From contig JAMAHW010000045.1 in assembly GCA_023627715.1 (NCBI GenBank), positions 231,435 to 295,434 on the forward strand: a DNA stretch of 64,000 nucleotides, read 5' to 3'. Positions within the stretch are counted from its first letter, which is position 1; every line of letters starts with the position of its first letter. The notes under the pieces were generated by a model. That model was given only the letters and a program-made list of their open reading frames with translations, had not been told where the DNA came from and did not search any database. The position numbers and the translations under genes are program-made. The stretch is from Periconia sp. R9002. Taxonomy: Eukaryota > Ascomycota > Dothideomycetes > Pleosporales > Periconiaceae. Shown in pieces: positions 46,721 through 58,187 of this stretch.

Positions 46721-47373
46721 GATCAGTGCTTGTGGATACGAGATAGAGAGGCGAAGGGAAATGGAAGTTGGTGGGAGGAGAAGTAGCTTGTGGAGGTGGT
46801 AATGTAGTTGTGTTTACATTGAGCGATAGTGTATAGGTTGGATGGATAACGAATGATGTCACAGCGATATATTTGTAAACGGCGACTTTTCAGAGCACGT
46901 GTAGCATGAAGGTCTCCAACGAATGGTGAATTGCGGGGTAAGCCAGTACCATCTCTCCTTCGTAAACTACACGAAGCTCTAACTGTACATCGTAATGCGC
47001 TAGCTTAGACTGATATTAGTTTGTTCTAATTTCAGAGCGTTAAGTGGGTGTACTATACTGAAATGAGATCGGACGATATGCAGTTACTTTGATGGGTGTT
47101 GTCGCTATCGCTGTATACTCAGACTGCTCTGCAGCGAGGCAAGTAGGGAGATTTAAAGGACAGGGACATATGTTAACTGTGCAAAGAGATTGTCTCAGTT
47201 TCATGTCCCTGTTTACTACAGGGGATTTTATTTCTAGGAATGATGCATCTCAAGTCCATTTGTTGGTATCTGTAGAATTACATATAAGAAATACAAATAT
47301 CACTTGAGGAACTTTTATAAGGCCTTAGTGAATATCAACCATGTACACCGAAATGTATTGAGAAAAAATAGCC
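46721..47373. other. intergenic spacer
   Basis: This 650-base stretch is the promoter side of the GFA-domain gene and the 3' flank of the zinc-finger-like gene. It is AT-rich in the second half. No gene is seen. Confidence 0.45.
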
Positions 47374-50300
47374 TCAAGTCCCATCAAGGAAGGCGGAAAA
47401 ATCAAAATCATCGGGTACATGATCCATATCGGAAATGAGTGGAGGATCGTGCTCTGCCTGGTCAGGCTGCATGCCACCATCTGAAAAGTCGGGATTGGAT
47501 GCCAGTGCAGGGTAGGTCACATGTACTGCAGGATCCTGAGTCACAGGTGTTGATTTCGTGACGCTTTCTCCAAGGTTGTGGTTTGATACCAGTGGAGGGT
47601 AAGTATCATATAATGCTGGATCCTGAGATATACAAGGAGAGTCCATAAACGAGCGGTATTGGACGTTTTCGGGTCCATTCGTGGTGCTGTTGATGGTTGA
47701 AGAGCTCGACGTTGAGACTGGGAGATCCGTGTTTTCAGCGATCGGGAAACTTCCCGGAAGATTGATCAGATTATATGCAGTATTGACGCAATCGACCGCC
47801 TTGGAGAGATGTGATGGATCCAAAGTCGAGCTGGGAGTAGGCGGGGTGGTTCGACGATCGAAGATGCTTTCAGGGGATGAAGTATGCCGGTCGTCGCGGA
47901 ACTCATCTGTAGTGGAACCAGCGGACGGCGAAGAGCTGTGAAGTTGAGGGCGCTTGCCTTGAGCTTTATTCGAGGGTTGTGGTTTTCTCGCCGAAGCCTT
48001 CAGATTTCGGGCCTGGCTGTCAGATCCCATCTCTTCTACTTGGCGTCGATAAAAATCCGATGTTCTGGATTCGCTCCTCTCTGAGCTTATGACACTGTTT
48101 GCTGTGTCGACGCTTTCAGGACTGGAGCGGAGGAGTTTCTGGCGGCAATTTTGGATGATGAAAGGTATGCGATCTTTAATTCGCCGTAGGATTGGCTCCA
48201 GCGCAGGAGCCAGCTCCCGTGTGAGTTCTTCTTCAAGAGCCTCGTATAGCACCTTCTCAAGCCTAGGTGTAAATCCATGTTGATCGTATGGCGATGGAGT
48301 CTCTGGATCGTTGGGAAATAGCTTCTTATACATGATTCTCCATTTCTGCTCGGTGTTTTTTGCTTGCGCATAAGGAGCTTTCTTGAAATCAAGCTGTTTT
48401 AGTGTTTGTTGCATGATGCGTTCGTCCACGGGCTGAGACCGTCTATTGCAAGAGATTTCGGCTTGTTGATGTTTAACATATGCCTCTTCACTTGGCATAT
48501 CTTCCCAACACCGAGCGCATTGCAGAGGCAGGGTATGTACGCGTTTGATATGGTCTTTAAGCTTTGCCATGTCTGCAAAACCTTCTCCTGTTGATTGTTT
48601 CAGCCTTGGAACTTCCCAAAGGTCATAACAAAGCGTTCATAGAACTAGGAGTATGTACATACCTCTGCAGGCGGCTCGGGAGTGCTTTTCCGGCTCTCGC
48701 TGGTAGAAAGGACATTTTAAGCGACGAGAGGGCCCGAATGGGGAACGTCTCTCACTTCCCTTGCGAGGGTCACTGTCATCATCATCGTCGCCTGAACCGT
48801 CACCGCCGTCTCCAGGATCCCGTCCTTGTCCTCGTACTCTCTTGGGTGGGGGGCGGTCAGACGCTTGCGATGAGCCTGAAGAATTCGGTTCCCTTGCGCG
48901 TTTTGGGGAGCCTTCCGCGCCATCTGTCAACTCCTCTGCTGCGGTCTGGTCGATGAGCCCCCTCAGGAGGGATTCTTTAAGTTGGAAGATTGCAGAGCTA
49001 AGAATTCCAAGAACCTGTTCTGGATCTGGCGTTTCGATATCTGCGGATGACGCTGTCGACGAAATCGATTGAGATTCTGCGTTCTCTTCCAAGTCTTGAT
49101 CCGATGAGGACCTGGGTTCTTGGTCGTTTTGGACAGTGCATGGAGGTGGCGAGACTTCTGTGCTCGGAATCGGTATAAGAGATGGGTCAGGGGTTGTCTC
49201 GATAATTGATGATTCGACATTCGGCTCGCGTAATGCAACTTCTTTCAACTTCTTCTTTGTGGCGTCGCGTGGGGACTTCATGAATTCCCTTCCTGTCGAT
49301 CCCCCCACTTCGATTCTAAGTCCATTTGACATGGGTAATGAATCTTCATCTGAGCTATGATAATCTTCTACGGTAGGCGAGAGATCTCTCGAAAATCCCG
49401 CCCCAGGTGGATCCTTGAATGTCGAGTATTCGTCTCCGCTGCTTGTAGAAGAAATTCGTTTGTGACGGGCGCCCTGATGATATGCCTTCGGGTTTCTCAC
49501 AGGCTCCTTCTCTATAGAGTATTCCGTTCTGCGTGCGCGTCTATCCTTCCTGGAAGAATGTACGGTTACGATAGGGTCTCTGCTGTCGGAATAATAACTT
49601 TGGCTTCTATTAGAGATGGGACGCGAGGCAGAAATCGGACTCGAGGAATAGATAGTTGTTGGTTGGCGATCTTTTTTGCCCGCAATAATTACTGGCTGAT
49701 TTGATACCGAACCACGTCGGTTAACAGTGATGATCGGGGCATGTCTCGGAGCAGAATCCAAAAGCCGGATTTTGCTAAGCCTGCTATCTTCAATAGCCCA
49801 CAGCAATTCTTCAAGGTCTTGGAATTGGGTCCCAAGATTGACAAAGCACTCGTCGACAACGCTCCGGATATGACCTCTTCTATCGACTTGAAGTAAGTCA
49901 TCGACTTCGCTGGCGAGGTAACTTCCATGGTCGCATAAGCGCTTGCGCGACCTCAAGGTATCCTGCGGGTGCACGCAGGAAGCGCAACGTTTGCCGTGTT
50001 CAAGAAACCCCCAAGCAGCATTTTCCTCGTTGGTATTCAAGTCTCGGAACCTTGGGGGTTTTAGTGACGGATGATAACCGGAATCGTTCGAAGAGCGCGG
50101 CGTGGGGAGCGCGTGCGGTGCTGGCACAGGATAGGGAGCGTAAACTGGATAAGCAGGAGGGAAGTAACTTGGACTATGAATATAGCCTAGTTGAGATAAA
50201 GGTGGTGGACCATATGATTGAGAAGAACGACGAGAAGCGGCAGGGGAAGGAGAAGGACAACGAGGAGCGGAAGGGGGAGGCGAGGGAGGAGATGTATATC

Positions 50301-50454
50301 GAGTTGAATATCTTCCGGGGGGATTAACTTTGGAGGAGCTAGACAGCTGTGAACTGCCACCGGATTTGTAGCCAGAGTCAGCTGAACTTGTCGAGTAACC
50401 GCTGCGACTCGAAGTCGTATCTGGTATTCCCGCGGAAACGTTGCTGTGGTACAT
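47374..50454 (-). CDS. large Ser-rich protein with C-terminal C2H2-like zinc segment, function unknown
   Basis: Two exons, 50454-48663 and 48587-47374, encode about 1001 residues. The 75-nt intron (GTATGT...AACAG) joins AACRG to EGFADMAKLKDHIKRVH. The joined region CPFYQREPEKH...CRG...DHIKRVHTLPLQCARCW...VKHQQAEISC is the fungal pattern in which a CPF-type knuckle precedes an H-x4-H and a C-x2-C set, probably binding zinc. It is common near the C-terminus of large fungal proteins of unknown role. The first 590 residues are disordered and rich in Ser, Pro, Tyr and charged residues, and include an acidic SGDDDDDSD run. The last 300 residues are also disordered, with clustered SS and TP sites. 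The zinc segment and nuclear-like basic patches hint at a nuclear protein, but no DNA-binding role can be shown. Confidence 0.75.
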
Positions 50455-51825
50455 CGTGAATGGAACTCAGTGTGTTGGACTACAATGAGTGGGGAAGAAG
50501 TCGAAGACAAGATCCACATTATGAGGTGGAAACCTCCGGTCATCCTTTTGAAAGGGCTGTGGCACCCAGATTGCGAATCGCACAGATGTGCTTTCTCCAG
50601 ATTCAGCTTTCCCCCGCCGCCGACCGGTCAACGATCCCTGCTCGCTTGCGCAGTAGAGGACATCATGTGCAGCTTACCCTGTCGGTAGTTTTCAGCGAAT
50701 CGTTTACGCCAATTCAAGATACGCCCTGGGTTAAACTGTTCGCCTGGATGGACACTCGATGAGGTTCATGCAGTCTCCGTGGCAGCGTCGTGACGCTCAA
50801 CCTCGACGGCGCGAAACAGGCAATCCATCGCAAATTGTGCGAATGCCAGACTACGACACCACTGAGTTTCGCAACGTCTGTTACAATATCCCCTTCTTCT
50901 GATGATGTCCACAACGTGTACCAAATTGTGCGAATATGTAGAACGAGTGAAGGGTTGGCACTGATAAAACCATGGGTATTCCCATGATACACATGTAGCA
51001 CTTCAACATTGCTTGCACGTCTACCAGAAAACTTTGCCAAACAATCTTGAAAGCGAACAAACATGTCTCAAGCCAAAGACAAAAACAATGCTCCTCAAAC
51101 AAGTGCCAGGTACACTTCGGCTTCGCAAGTGGTTACATACTCACTGACGTTAACCTTACTCAGCAGCCGTCCACACCCATGTCGCTCATCAACACTCTCG
51201 CAAAATGCTGTCAACCAGTTCTTGCAGGATCGTAATGACAGTTCATGGTTGTATCGAAGTACAGCGGATAACCATCGAGATCGACAAAGTCGGATATCCG
51301 GATTGCTGCGCACGGCTGATCGCTTGAATTTGACCAATGAGCGCTCAGATGGGGAAAACAAATCGTAACAGGCGTGAATGATTTACAGTTTATTACGTGC
51401 ATGGGTACACATATTTTGCAATTCAGATTTCGATACCGGTATTGGGGGGGAGAGAGGCAGGGGAAGACGTACATACATACAAAAGTCTTGTATACGACAT
51501 CTTCAAGGCATTGGAGATGTGTATTCACGCTTTCAAAATTCTACACAGATTTTTTTTCTCGTATACCATGTTGGATCTTAACTTGTATGTATATTCTGCT
51601 GTTCAAACGCTGAATAGTTACACTTGCATGCTTGAATATAAGTCACGTGACAATATTTACTGCACGTGCAATCCAGATGTCGAAGCCTTCAATGATGGAA
51701 CGTTACACAACATCTCGCGTCGCGAACACGCTTAAATATGTATTCGACGCACAGGACTTGCCAGCACAGTCCTCACCTTCATCTCTCTTACATCAACACT
51801 CCATCAAAACAAGCTTCCTCCCAAC
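50455..51825. other. 1.4-kb intergenic spacer, no gene recognised
   Basis: Divergent promoters for the zinc-segment gene and the small membrane-protein gene lie here. Several frames of 60-120 codons overlap on both strands, and none has a motif, a good splice pattern or codon bias. Confidence 0.5.
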
Positions 51826-52386
51826 ATGTCAGTCCTGCTTCCCATCAGGACTCTACATACCGGTGCACGATTCACCATCCCTCGGACCCCGCTCTCTCGA
51901 ATCCCACAACGAGCCAGGCCGGTGTTGCCCCCACCCATCTTCGCGCTTTACAAATCAACACTACGGAGCAAGCCAGCTCCACCGAAACCCTCCGTTCCCT
52001 CCAACGAGACGATTTTCAACAGATCATCATCTGGATATCCAAACGATTCGGAACGAAAATACCTTGAGAAGCTCAAAACAGACATTTTGGATCCGACTTC
52101 CATATTTTACTTTGCAAAGCGCAAGCTTTTTCATCTACTGTTTGATTCGCAATTCCCAGGACTCCATTACTCGGGTCCAAAAGTCGATCGTGGGAGTGCA
52201 AAATACATGGTCGATCGGTCAAGGCGCAAGGTTTTCCATTTAGTGCTTGACCCTAAATTCAGAAACCCGGTGATTATGGTCATTTTGATTTCTGCATTGT
52301 TCCAGTATTTCATTCTTGGAGAAAACTTCGTCGCCGTTGTTCTAACCTATACGCTTTTCCTTCAGATTTACATTTATTATATGTAG
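51826..52386 (+). CDS. small orphan protein with C-terminal hydrophobic segments
   Basis: This single-exon frame encodes 186 residues. The first 45 residues are basic, rich in Arg, Pro and Ser, and lack acids (MSVLLPIRTLHTGARFTIPR), which resembles a mitochondrial targeting sequence. The middle is charged. Two hydrophobic stretches at about residues 147-163 and 166-185 (PVIMVILISALFQYFILG, then VAVVLTYTLFLQIYIYY) probably span a membrane and end the protein. I recognise no family. The start ATG has the upstream context ACATG preceded by CCAAC. Support is the clean length, composition and targeting-plus-membrane design; it may be a lineage-specific mitochondrial membrane protein. Confidence 0.5.
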   Translation: MSVLLPIRTLHTGARFTIPRTPLSRIPQRARPVLPPPIFALYKSTLRSKPAPPKPSVPSNETIFNRSSSGYPNDSERKYLEKLKTDILDPTSIFYFAKRKLFHLLFDSQFPGLHYSGPKVDRGSAKYMVDRSRRKVFHLVLDPKFRNPVIMVILISALFQYFILGENFVAVVLTYTLFLQIYIYYM

Positions 52387-53169
52387 ACAACTTTAATAGT
52401 ACGAATACTACTTAAGCTGTCTAGCCATTTAGTTTTATTTCCTATGGCAAGGTGAATCCATACTATGCGCCTCAGATCATGATCTAGAGCGAATATGGCA
52501 TAATTCGAGTCTGTTCTGCTATCCAAAATCATATTTAAGGATGGCTATTATCTTACCTTTTTTGTACCACGCAACGTGACTCTACATACATATATCTAAG
52601 GTCACTCCCTAGGTCCTGAGACACACGGTGCAATAAGACAGTTTTGTAGAAAAGACATCTCAAATCCATACCTTTTTAGAGTTTAGGACTGTCTTCAGTG
52701 TATGATAATTGGCTTTGAGATTTGTTAGATTGTCCAGTTCCAGGACTTTGTGTGGGTTTTGGTTCACGACGACCAGACAAATCAGTATCTTGTGGTGAGT
52801 AGCTGTTACACGATTCACCCACGTGAAAGCTACTTCGTGCAAAATTGGGACCTACGTATCTGGCTGAATAGTTTACGGCGACCTTTTAGCTGGTGCATTT
52901 GGTGGCGCAGTGGATGCAACAATGATCATTGGGAAAAACATCCCTCTGCTCCATCACTAATATGAGTAGAGTCTTTTTCGCGAGAGAACTATGAGCTGTT
53001 ATTACTTTATTATATTATAGCTATAATGTGATAAAAACATATATGGGGGATTGTATACGATTCTCTCGGACAAGAGCTAAGTTAAGTCTCAAGTCATGAT
53101 TAATCTAGTTCAAAGCTCATCTCGCTTCTCTATATAGACACACCAGATACACATAAACACTCAATACAA
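52387..53169. other. AT-rich intergenic spacer
   Basis: These 780 bases contain A/T-rich patches around 52980-53060. No frame above 75 codons is seen and no repeat ends are evident. Confidence 0.45.
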
Positions 53170-53812
53170 TCACTTCAATATACCCAATACCTGCGACCTC
53201 TCATCGGGGTTCTCACCCCTCGCCACATTGTATTTAGAGCTGGAACCTTGCTCTCCTAGCCCAACCTCTTGCGATTCATGCGAAGTACTACTACTACCCA
53301 ACTCCCCCTTCGTCCCATCATCCCACTTTTTTCTTCTCCCTCGCCACTCCACCACTCTCGGATCGCGACGGATCAGTAGTGGGAAATGCTCCTCTGTCGG
53401 CCCCGAGAAACTGTACCAAGACTGCGCGCCCTTATTCAACACGATGCTGTAGAACGGGTCTGAGGAGCTCGGTAGCTTGAGATCTGCCGACGTTTTGACA
53501 ATCCCCTGCCCTAGAGGTAGGGACATGATACTGACTGATTCTTCCCCTTTTTCGGTGTTGTGCAGGAGGTTGATGGTTGTTGTGCTTTTGACCACGGAGA
53601 CGGCGGGCGGTCTTGGAAGCGACGCTGCCGGTGACAGCAGCTGTGGAGGACCTGACGACCTGGTCTGGCGGCATGTTGGATGGGAGGATTTCCTGATTTG
53701 CGGTGGTGGTTTTTGTGGAGTGTTGTTCTGGTTTTGATGGTTGCGTAGTGACTGATGTTTTGATCAAGTCCTTCAAGGAGACTATTTTAGTCTGGGAATC
53801 GCCGTTAAGCAC
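53170..53812 (-). pseudogene. unrecognised coding remnant in two overlapping frames
   Basis: Two minus-strand frames overlap. The upstream one (53812-53432) begins MLNGDSQTKIVSLKDLI and becomes low-complexity and basic. The downstream one (to 53170) reads like real protein: SLPLGQGIVKTSADLKL, then SIVLNKGAQSWYSFSG and FPLLIRRDPRVVEWRGRRKK, and ends in a polar tail. The natural reading switches from the first frame to the second near 53595, but no GT-AG intron of workable size fits, so a frameshift is the simplest explanation. I do not recognise the family. It is either a decayed gene or a real gene whose first exon I have not placed. It lies next to another decayed gene. Confidence 0.35.
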
Positions 53813-54029
53813 AACAAATTCTCCACATGCTGAAATTCCGATGCTTTGGACTTAAAAGCTCAGTGTCGAGAGTGTGCTCATGTAGTCTGTCAAGCTGGGT
53901 CAGCGCTCCGAAGTCAACTGTTGGGGGGCAGATTGACATTGTCCATACCTACTTTCATCGTAATTCCCCTTTGGATAGCGTCGTTGCTGAGACCTATCAG
54001 TGGTTCGCTGGAATGGAAAGAAATGTTGG

Positions 54030-54830
54030 TTACAGGCGGTTGTGTTCCGCTCCATACGATACAAGCTTATCGATTAGGTGTGGTATGTCCTCTTCGTGAA
54101 TAATAAGCTCTCTATTATCGGCTAGCTCGTTGAGCAGGCGTGATATGTCGATTCGAATGTCTCGGGATAGAAACACTTTATTATTTCTCAGCCGAAGTTG
54201 CCTGTGGCATGATTTCATGAAGCCTCGAACATTTGGTCGACTGAACATGAGCAATTTAGTACTTTTCATCGCTGACAAAGTCAGGAGATGCTTTAGTAGA
54301 TAGTTGTTATCTTCGCACTCACCAATTGCGTCGATGATGATCCATGTCGTGCCCTGCTCCCCAAGGCAAAATGCGTAGAAGATTCATGAGGTCATCCACG
54401 GTCGAAGGTGAGCTGACACCACTCAAGTGATGTCCCATGACAAACAGGAAATTTGTCAAGAACTTACTGCTCGGATCTTTCGAGATTGCGAAAAGGCTGG
54501 GCCCCGAAGGAACGCAATGCTAAACTTGTCTTTGAGCTTGCGCCAAAGAAGAAATAAAAACAATTCTCCTTCGCAGCCTTCATTCTGCAACTCCCTAACA
54601 ACAGATGCTGCGAGAACAATTTTGCCAGCCCCCGGGTTCCCTGGACTCATGTTAGAGCATATACGGGGTAGAACTCTTGTAGTTCCCAGTTTCAAGTTTA
54701 CCGTTAATCCAAGGAGCATTCGTGCCGAAAGGTCTTGGGACGTTTGATACCGTCCAATAGTTCCATCGGCTCTTCATTCATCCAATTTCTGAATGTCTCG
54801 TCGTCATATATCCACCTCGGGGGTGCCTTC
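54030..54830 (-). pseudogene. relic of a NACHT-type (STAND) P-loop NTPase
   Basis: Reading the minus strand from right to left in the window gives the ordered pieces of a fungal NACHT NTPase: DDETFRNWMKS, a P-loop GNPGAGKIVLAASVVREL, CFYFFFGASSKTS, the Walker B-like segment TWIIIDAIGECED, the sensor strand KLLMFSRPNVRGF, and RDIRIDISRLLNELADNREL. These pieces fall in different frames, with switches between the P-loop and CFYFFF segments and again before Walker B. The P-loop has Ile where Thr or Ser normally follows GAGK. No repeat domain (ankyrin, WD40 or TPR) follows and no effector domain precedes it. The gene is not functional as it stands. Intact relatives act in heterokaryon incompatibility and innate-type responses. 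Confidence 0.65.
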
Positions 54831-55637
54831 CTCCACCAAATCCCCTGGCCGGGTTGGTTCTGAATTGAATTTTGGACCGCCCCCTGTAGTCACATTTCTT
54901 AATACAAAGCAGTTTCCTAAAAAAGCTATACAACTACTAAGACAATGTGGAGTCTTTCTTTCCACAGAATCTGCGTCTACAGTACTGTGTACGCACCATT
55001 TCACGGGTTGAGAGGGCTGGGAGGACGAGGCAACTCGTCAGCCACACACGGGCAGTAACCTATTTATTAACCCACTTTGCACAAGTAAACCAAGACAGGG
55101 AGAGTGTCTTTACAAGATATAGAAAATATCCTAAAGGAGTTCATAGTAAAGTTCAGCTACAAAAGAAAGGAGATATAACCACCTTCCTCAAGTCAGACTA
55201 TGAGGATTTTGTCTCATCACAATCTAGGGAGCGAACTTAGCTTTCACCCACCAGAAAGAAACACACACACATTAAGCAACAAAGAACTAATAGAACTTCA
55301 ATTCGACGATACCAAAACACTTTCTCGTATAAAGTACTTAGTTCGTTTCGCCGCATCCTACATACCTACGTACGTACAGCAAAAAAGGGGATGATTCTAA
55401 TCCTATCACCATGTGATTATGTATGATCGTGATTTTCATTTCGCTGCTTCCTGCCGCTCTTTCCATCGTAGCGTTAATTCTATACACAGCGAATAATGAA
55501 CTGATGATCCAAATCCTCGAACGGGCTACTGCTACTTCGTCCCTTCATTCATCCACAAGATTGCGTCACCTCCATTCTATCATCCCATCACCCACGCCAT
55601 TTCGGTCATTATGTGGGTTTCAGTGTCCACATCCCAT
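54831..55637. other. intergenic spacer between the NACHT relic and the ArfGAP 3' end
   Basis: These 807 bases have only short frames. Part may be the outworn 5' end of the NACHT relic, but I cannot recognise it. Confidence 0.4.
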
Positions 55638-57549
55638 TTACTCCCACACATTTGAAAAAAGATCGTCGCCGCCGCCAAATCCACCCGCCGGCTTGGGCGC
55701 GGCCGCTGGTTGCTGGGTTGTGTGCGACGGCGTGAACGAGGAAGTCGTCGTCGTAGTAGGCGCTGCGCTGCTCCATCCACCAAAATCGTCATCTTGTGTA
55801 ATGGTAGACGAGCCCCAGCCTGGGCTCTTAGGTTGCGTAGTGGTGTGGGACGCTGTCGTTGTTGTCTGCGATTGGGTAGGCGCTGGAGAAGCCCATGCAT
55901 CTGAGCCCCAGGCGTCTATGCCGGAGAAACCCGAGTAATTTGGTGCTGCGGTCTGCGCTGGAGCAGGCTTGGGCGCGGATGTGACAGGCGAAGAGAGGTT
56001 GAAAGCTGATTGTGCCGGAGGAGAGGTCGGTTGGGACATGGGTGCAGGGGCAGCGGGCATGGACAGATCCAAAAGGTCGCCCATGCCGCCCATGCTGGAC
56101 GAGGGGGCTGCTGGTTTGGATGGGACAGAAGAAAATGCTGAGAAATCGCCCAAACCACTTGAAGCAGCCTGCTTAGGCGGTTGGGCGGGCGGAGACTTGG
56201 GAGTTGAGTTGAAAAAGTTACCGCCACCGCCGAACATGTTTGAAGATGACGCAGGTGGTGATTTGGAGCTCGAAAAGCTATCCAGGCCAGCAAATGGAGA
56301 AGCCTTGGGCTGTTGCGGCTGCGAGCTGAAAGATAAACTGCTGAAGGCGTCGTTCATACCGCCAAAAGTCGATTGCTGGGGGGATTGCTGCGGTGCAGAT
56401 GCTAGATTTCCAAATGATTCTTGACGAGCATGCTGGGGAGGAGGTGCGGCCGCGGCCGGTTTTGAGGCGTACAGTGAGAGAATGGACTGCTTGAGATCAG
56501 GACGAGACGGCGCCATGGCGGCGGCTGGACCAGTGCTGGAAGGTCTAGCGGGCTGTGCCGGTGGACTCCCCAAGAAATCAAGCCCTAGCAAAGAATCTCC
56601 GGCCTTTGTCTGTTTTGGAGGTGCCGGTTCCGCCTTTGGCGGTGGCCCTGCTCTCGCGGTAGGAGGGCCGGTACTGGCGCGTGGAGGGGCGGGTGCCTCG
56701 TCACCAAAGAGATCAATGGCCGGTTGAGGTGCCGCTCGGGGCGCAGGAGACTGGCTCGAACTGCCGGCGAGGCGCTGTGAGGCAGAACGCTCGATTTGGA
56801 CCTTTTCCTGAACTTTCTTCAATGGCTGTCATACCGTCAGCAAAAAATGCCCTGCTGATCACGCCAGGTTTACCCACCATATCATCGTCCGACACATCGA
56901 GAGTGGATGGGTCCGGAATGCCACCATCCATGACCCAGCGCTTCGATTCATACTTGGTGCGAATGAAGTTCTCGATCTTCCTGGGTCGAGGTCAGAATAC
57001 AGCTAGGCGTCAGTGGGACTAGGAAAGAAGGCTTACGCTTCCGAAGGGACATGGCCCGGGGCCAGCTTTGCTTCCCAATATCTGCGCGCGTCAGTGCTGC
57101 TTGCCATTTGATATTCCATTGTGCCACTGACTTGTTTGCCCTCGCATTGCCCCACTTGAGTACGCTCTGGAGTTGTTCATCGGTCCAGGTATCGAGGTCA
57201 ACCGACTTGACTTTGCTGATGTGCGTTCCCATACCACGGTGAATTCCGGAGCATCTATCCAAGTCAGCATGCTGGTTTCAAATGTTTCCAAACTGAACAG
57301 ACAAAAGGTGGTAATACCGGATGCAGATAAAGACACCTAGATTCCAACTGGCCCATCGCGGATCTGCCCACACCATCAGCAATGCTCACATGGCCATGCC
57401 GTCTTCAAGCAAAGTAAAGTGGTAGTGTACGCACGCTTGTTCCTCTTGCAGTCGGAGCAACTCTTGTTGGCCTCGATCTTGACCAAGCTCTTGAGTGTGG
57501 CGCGATTCTGCTCGGCGCGATCAGCAGCGGGATTGGGCCGCCGTGACAT
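55638..57549 (-). CDS. AGE2: Age2-type Arf GTPase-activating protein
   Basis: Six exons (57549-57435, 57363-57318, 57254-57132, 57081-57037, 56980-56878 and 56825-55638) encode about 539 residues. All junctions give continuous family sequence. The ArfGAP domain fills residues 20-145. It has a four-Cys zinc site (CSDC near 31-34 and CIRC near 52-55), the catalytic arginine in HPRWASWNLG, then CSGIHRGMGTHISKVKSVDL and KYWEAKLAPGHVPSEA. The protein stimulates GTP hydrolysis on Arf in vesicle traffic between Golgi and endosomes. The C-terminal two thirds is disordered, rich in Pro, Ser, Ala and Gln. It has repeated DLFGDE, LLGLDFL and FGGW-like segments that resemble clathrin and adaptor-binding peptides. 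The five short introns (50-71 nt) crowd the catalytic domain. Confidence 0.92.
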
Positions 57550-58187
57550 GGTGACGGAGGCGGGCGTGGGGTGTGTGTGCCTGTGTCGTGTGCTTGCAGT
57601 CGAGGTTGGAACGTGGTTTTGTAGTCAATATGCAGGACGGTTTGCCAGCCAGAATATTGGTAGCGAGGTGGCAGGCCGTTTTATGGAGAGTAGCAAAGAG
57701 TGAGATCGAGTCGTTTTGTGGTGCGCTGGTGTTGGATCTGGCCCAACGGAAAGGGAACTGTTAGCCACCACCCACCAAAGTGTGGCGGTGCGAGCTCGAC
57801 GCTGATTGGCTGCTGCCATTCCGCTTCCAGACAGCATACATGTACCTAGGTCTCCAGATTGCTTCATTTCCTTCACACAACAGTGCAAATTGTGACATGC
57901 TACAAGGGCATGCTCTATAAATATCACCACCTACATAAGTGAACACGAGGGAATCGAGAAAAAAAGAGAGCGAACCGTTTCACGACATGAACGCGCGATG
58001 TGGAACAGATGCCGTGCATCATGTAGGTAGATTCGAATGGTATCATTGATTCAAAAATCAATCCTAAAAAATCGCCAACGCCGTGGTATCACAATGCAAA
58101 AGGATGAACTATAGTATTACATGCCGCCATAAGTCCTCATGACATACAGTGGATTTTGCCCCCCTGCCTACCCGCCCTTTTGGTTCA
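57550..58187. other. spacer: ArfGAP promoter and 3' flank of the next gene
   Basis: Both neighbouring genes are on the minus strand. The first half is GT-rich near the ArfGAP start. No gene or repeat is seen. Confidence 0.45.

Noticed and set aside
47374..50454. Pathway-specific regulator of the NRPS cluster
   Set aside because: It lies 16 kb beyond the cluster, is not a Zn2Cys6 or standard C2H2 factor, and has no shared promoter with the cluster.
55423..55938. 171-codon plus-strand frame
   Set aside because: It runs antisense into the ArfGAP last exon and has no family signal.
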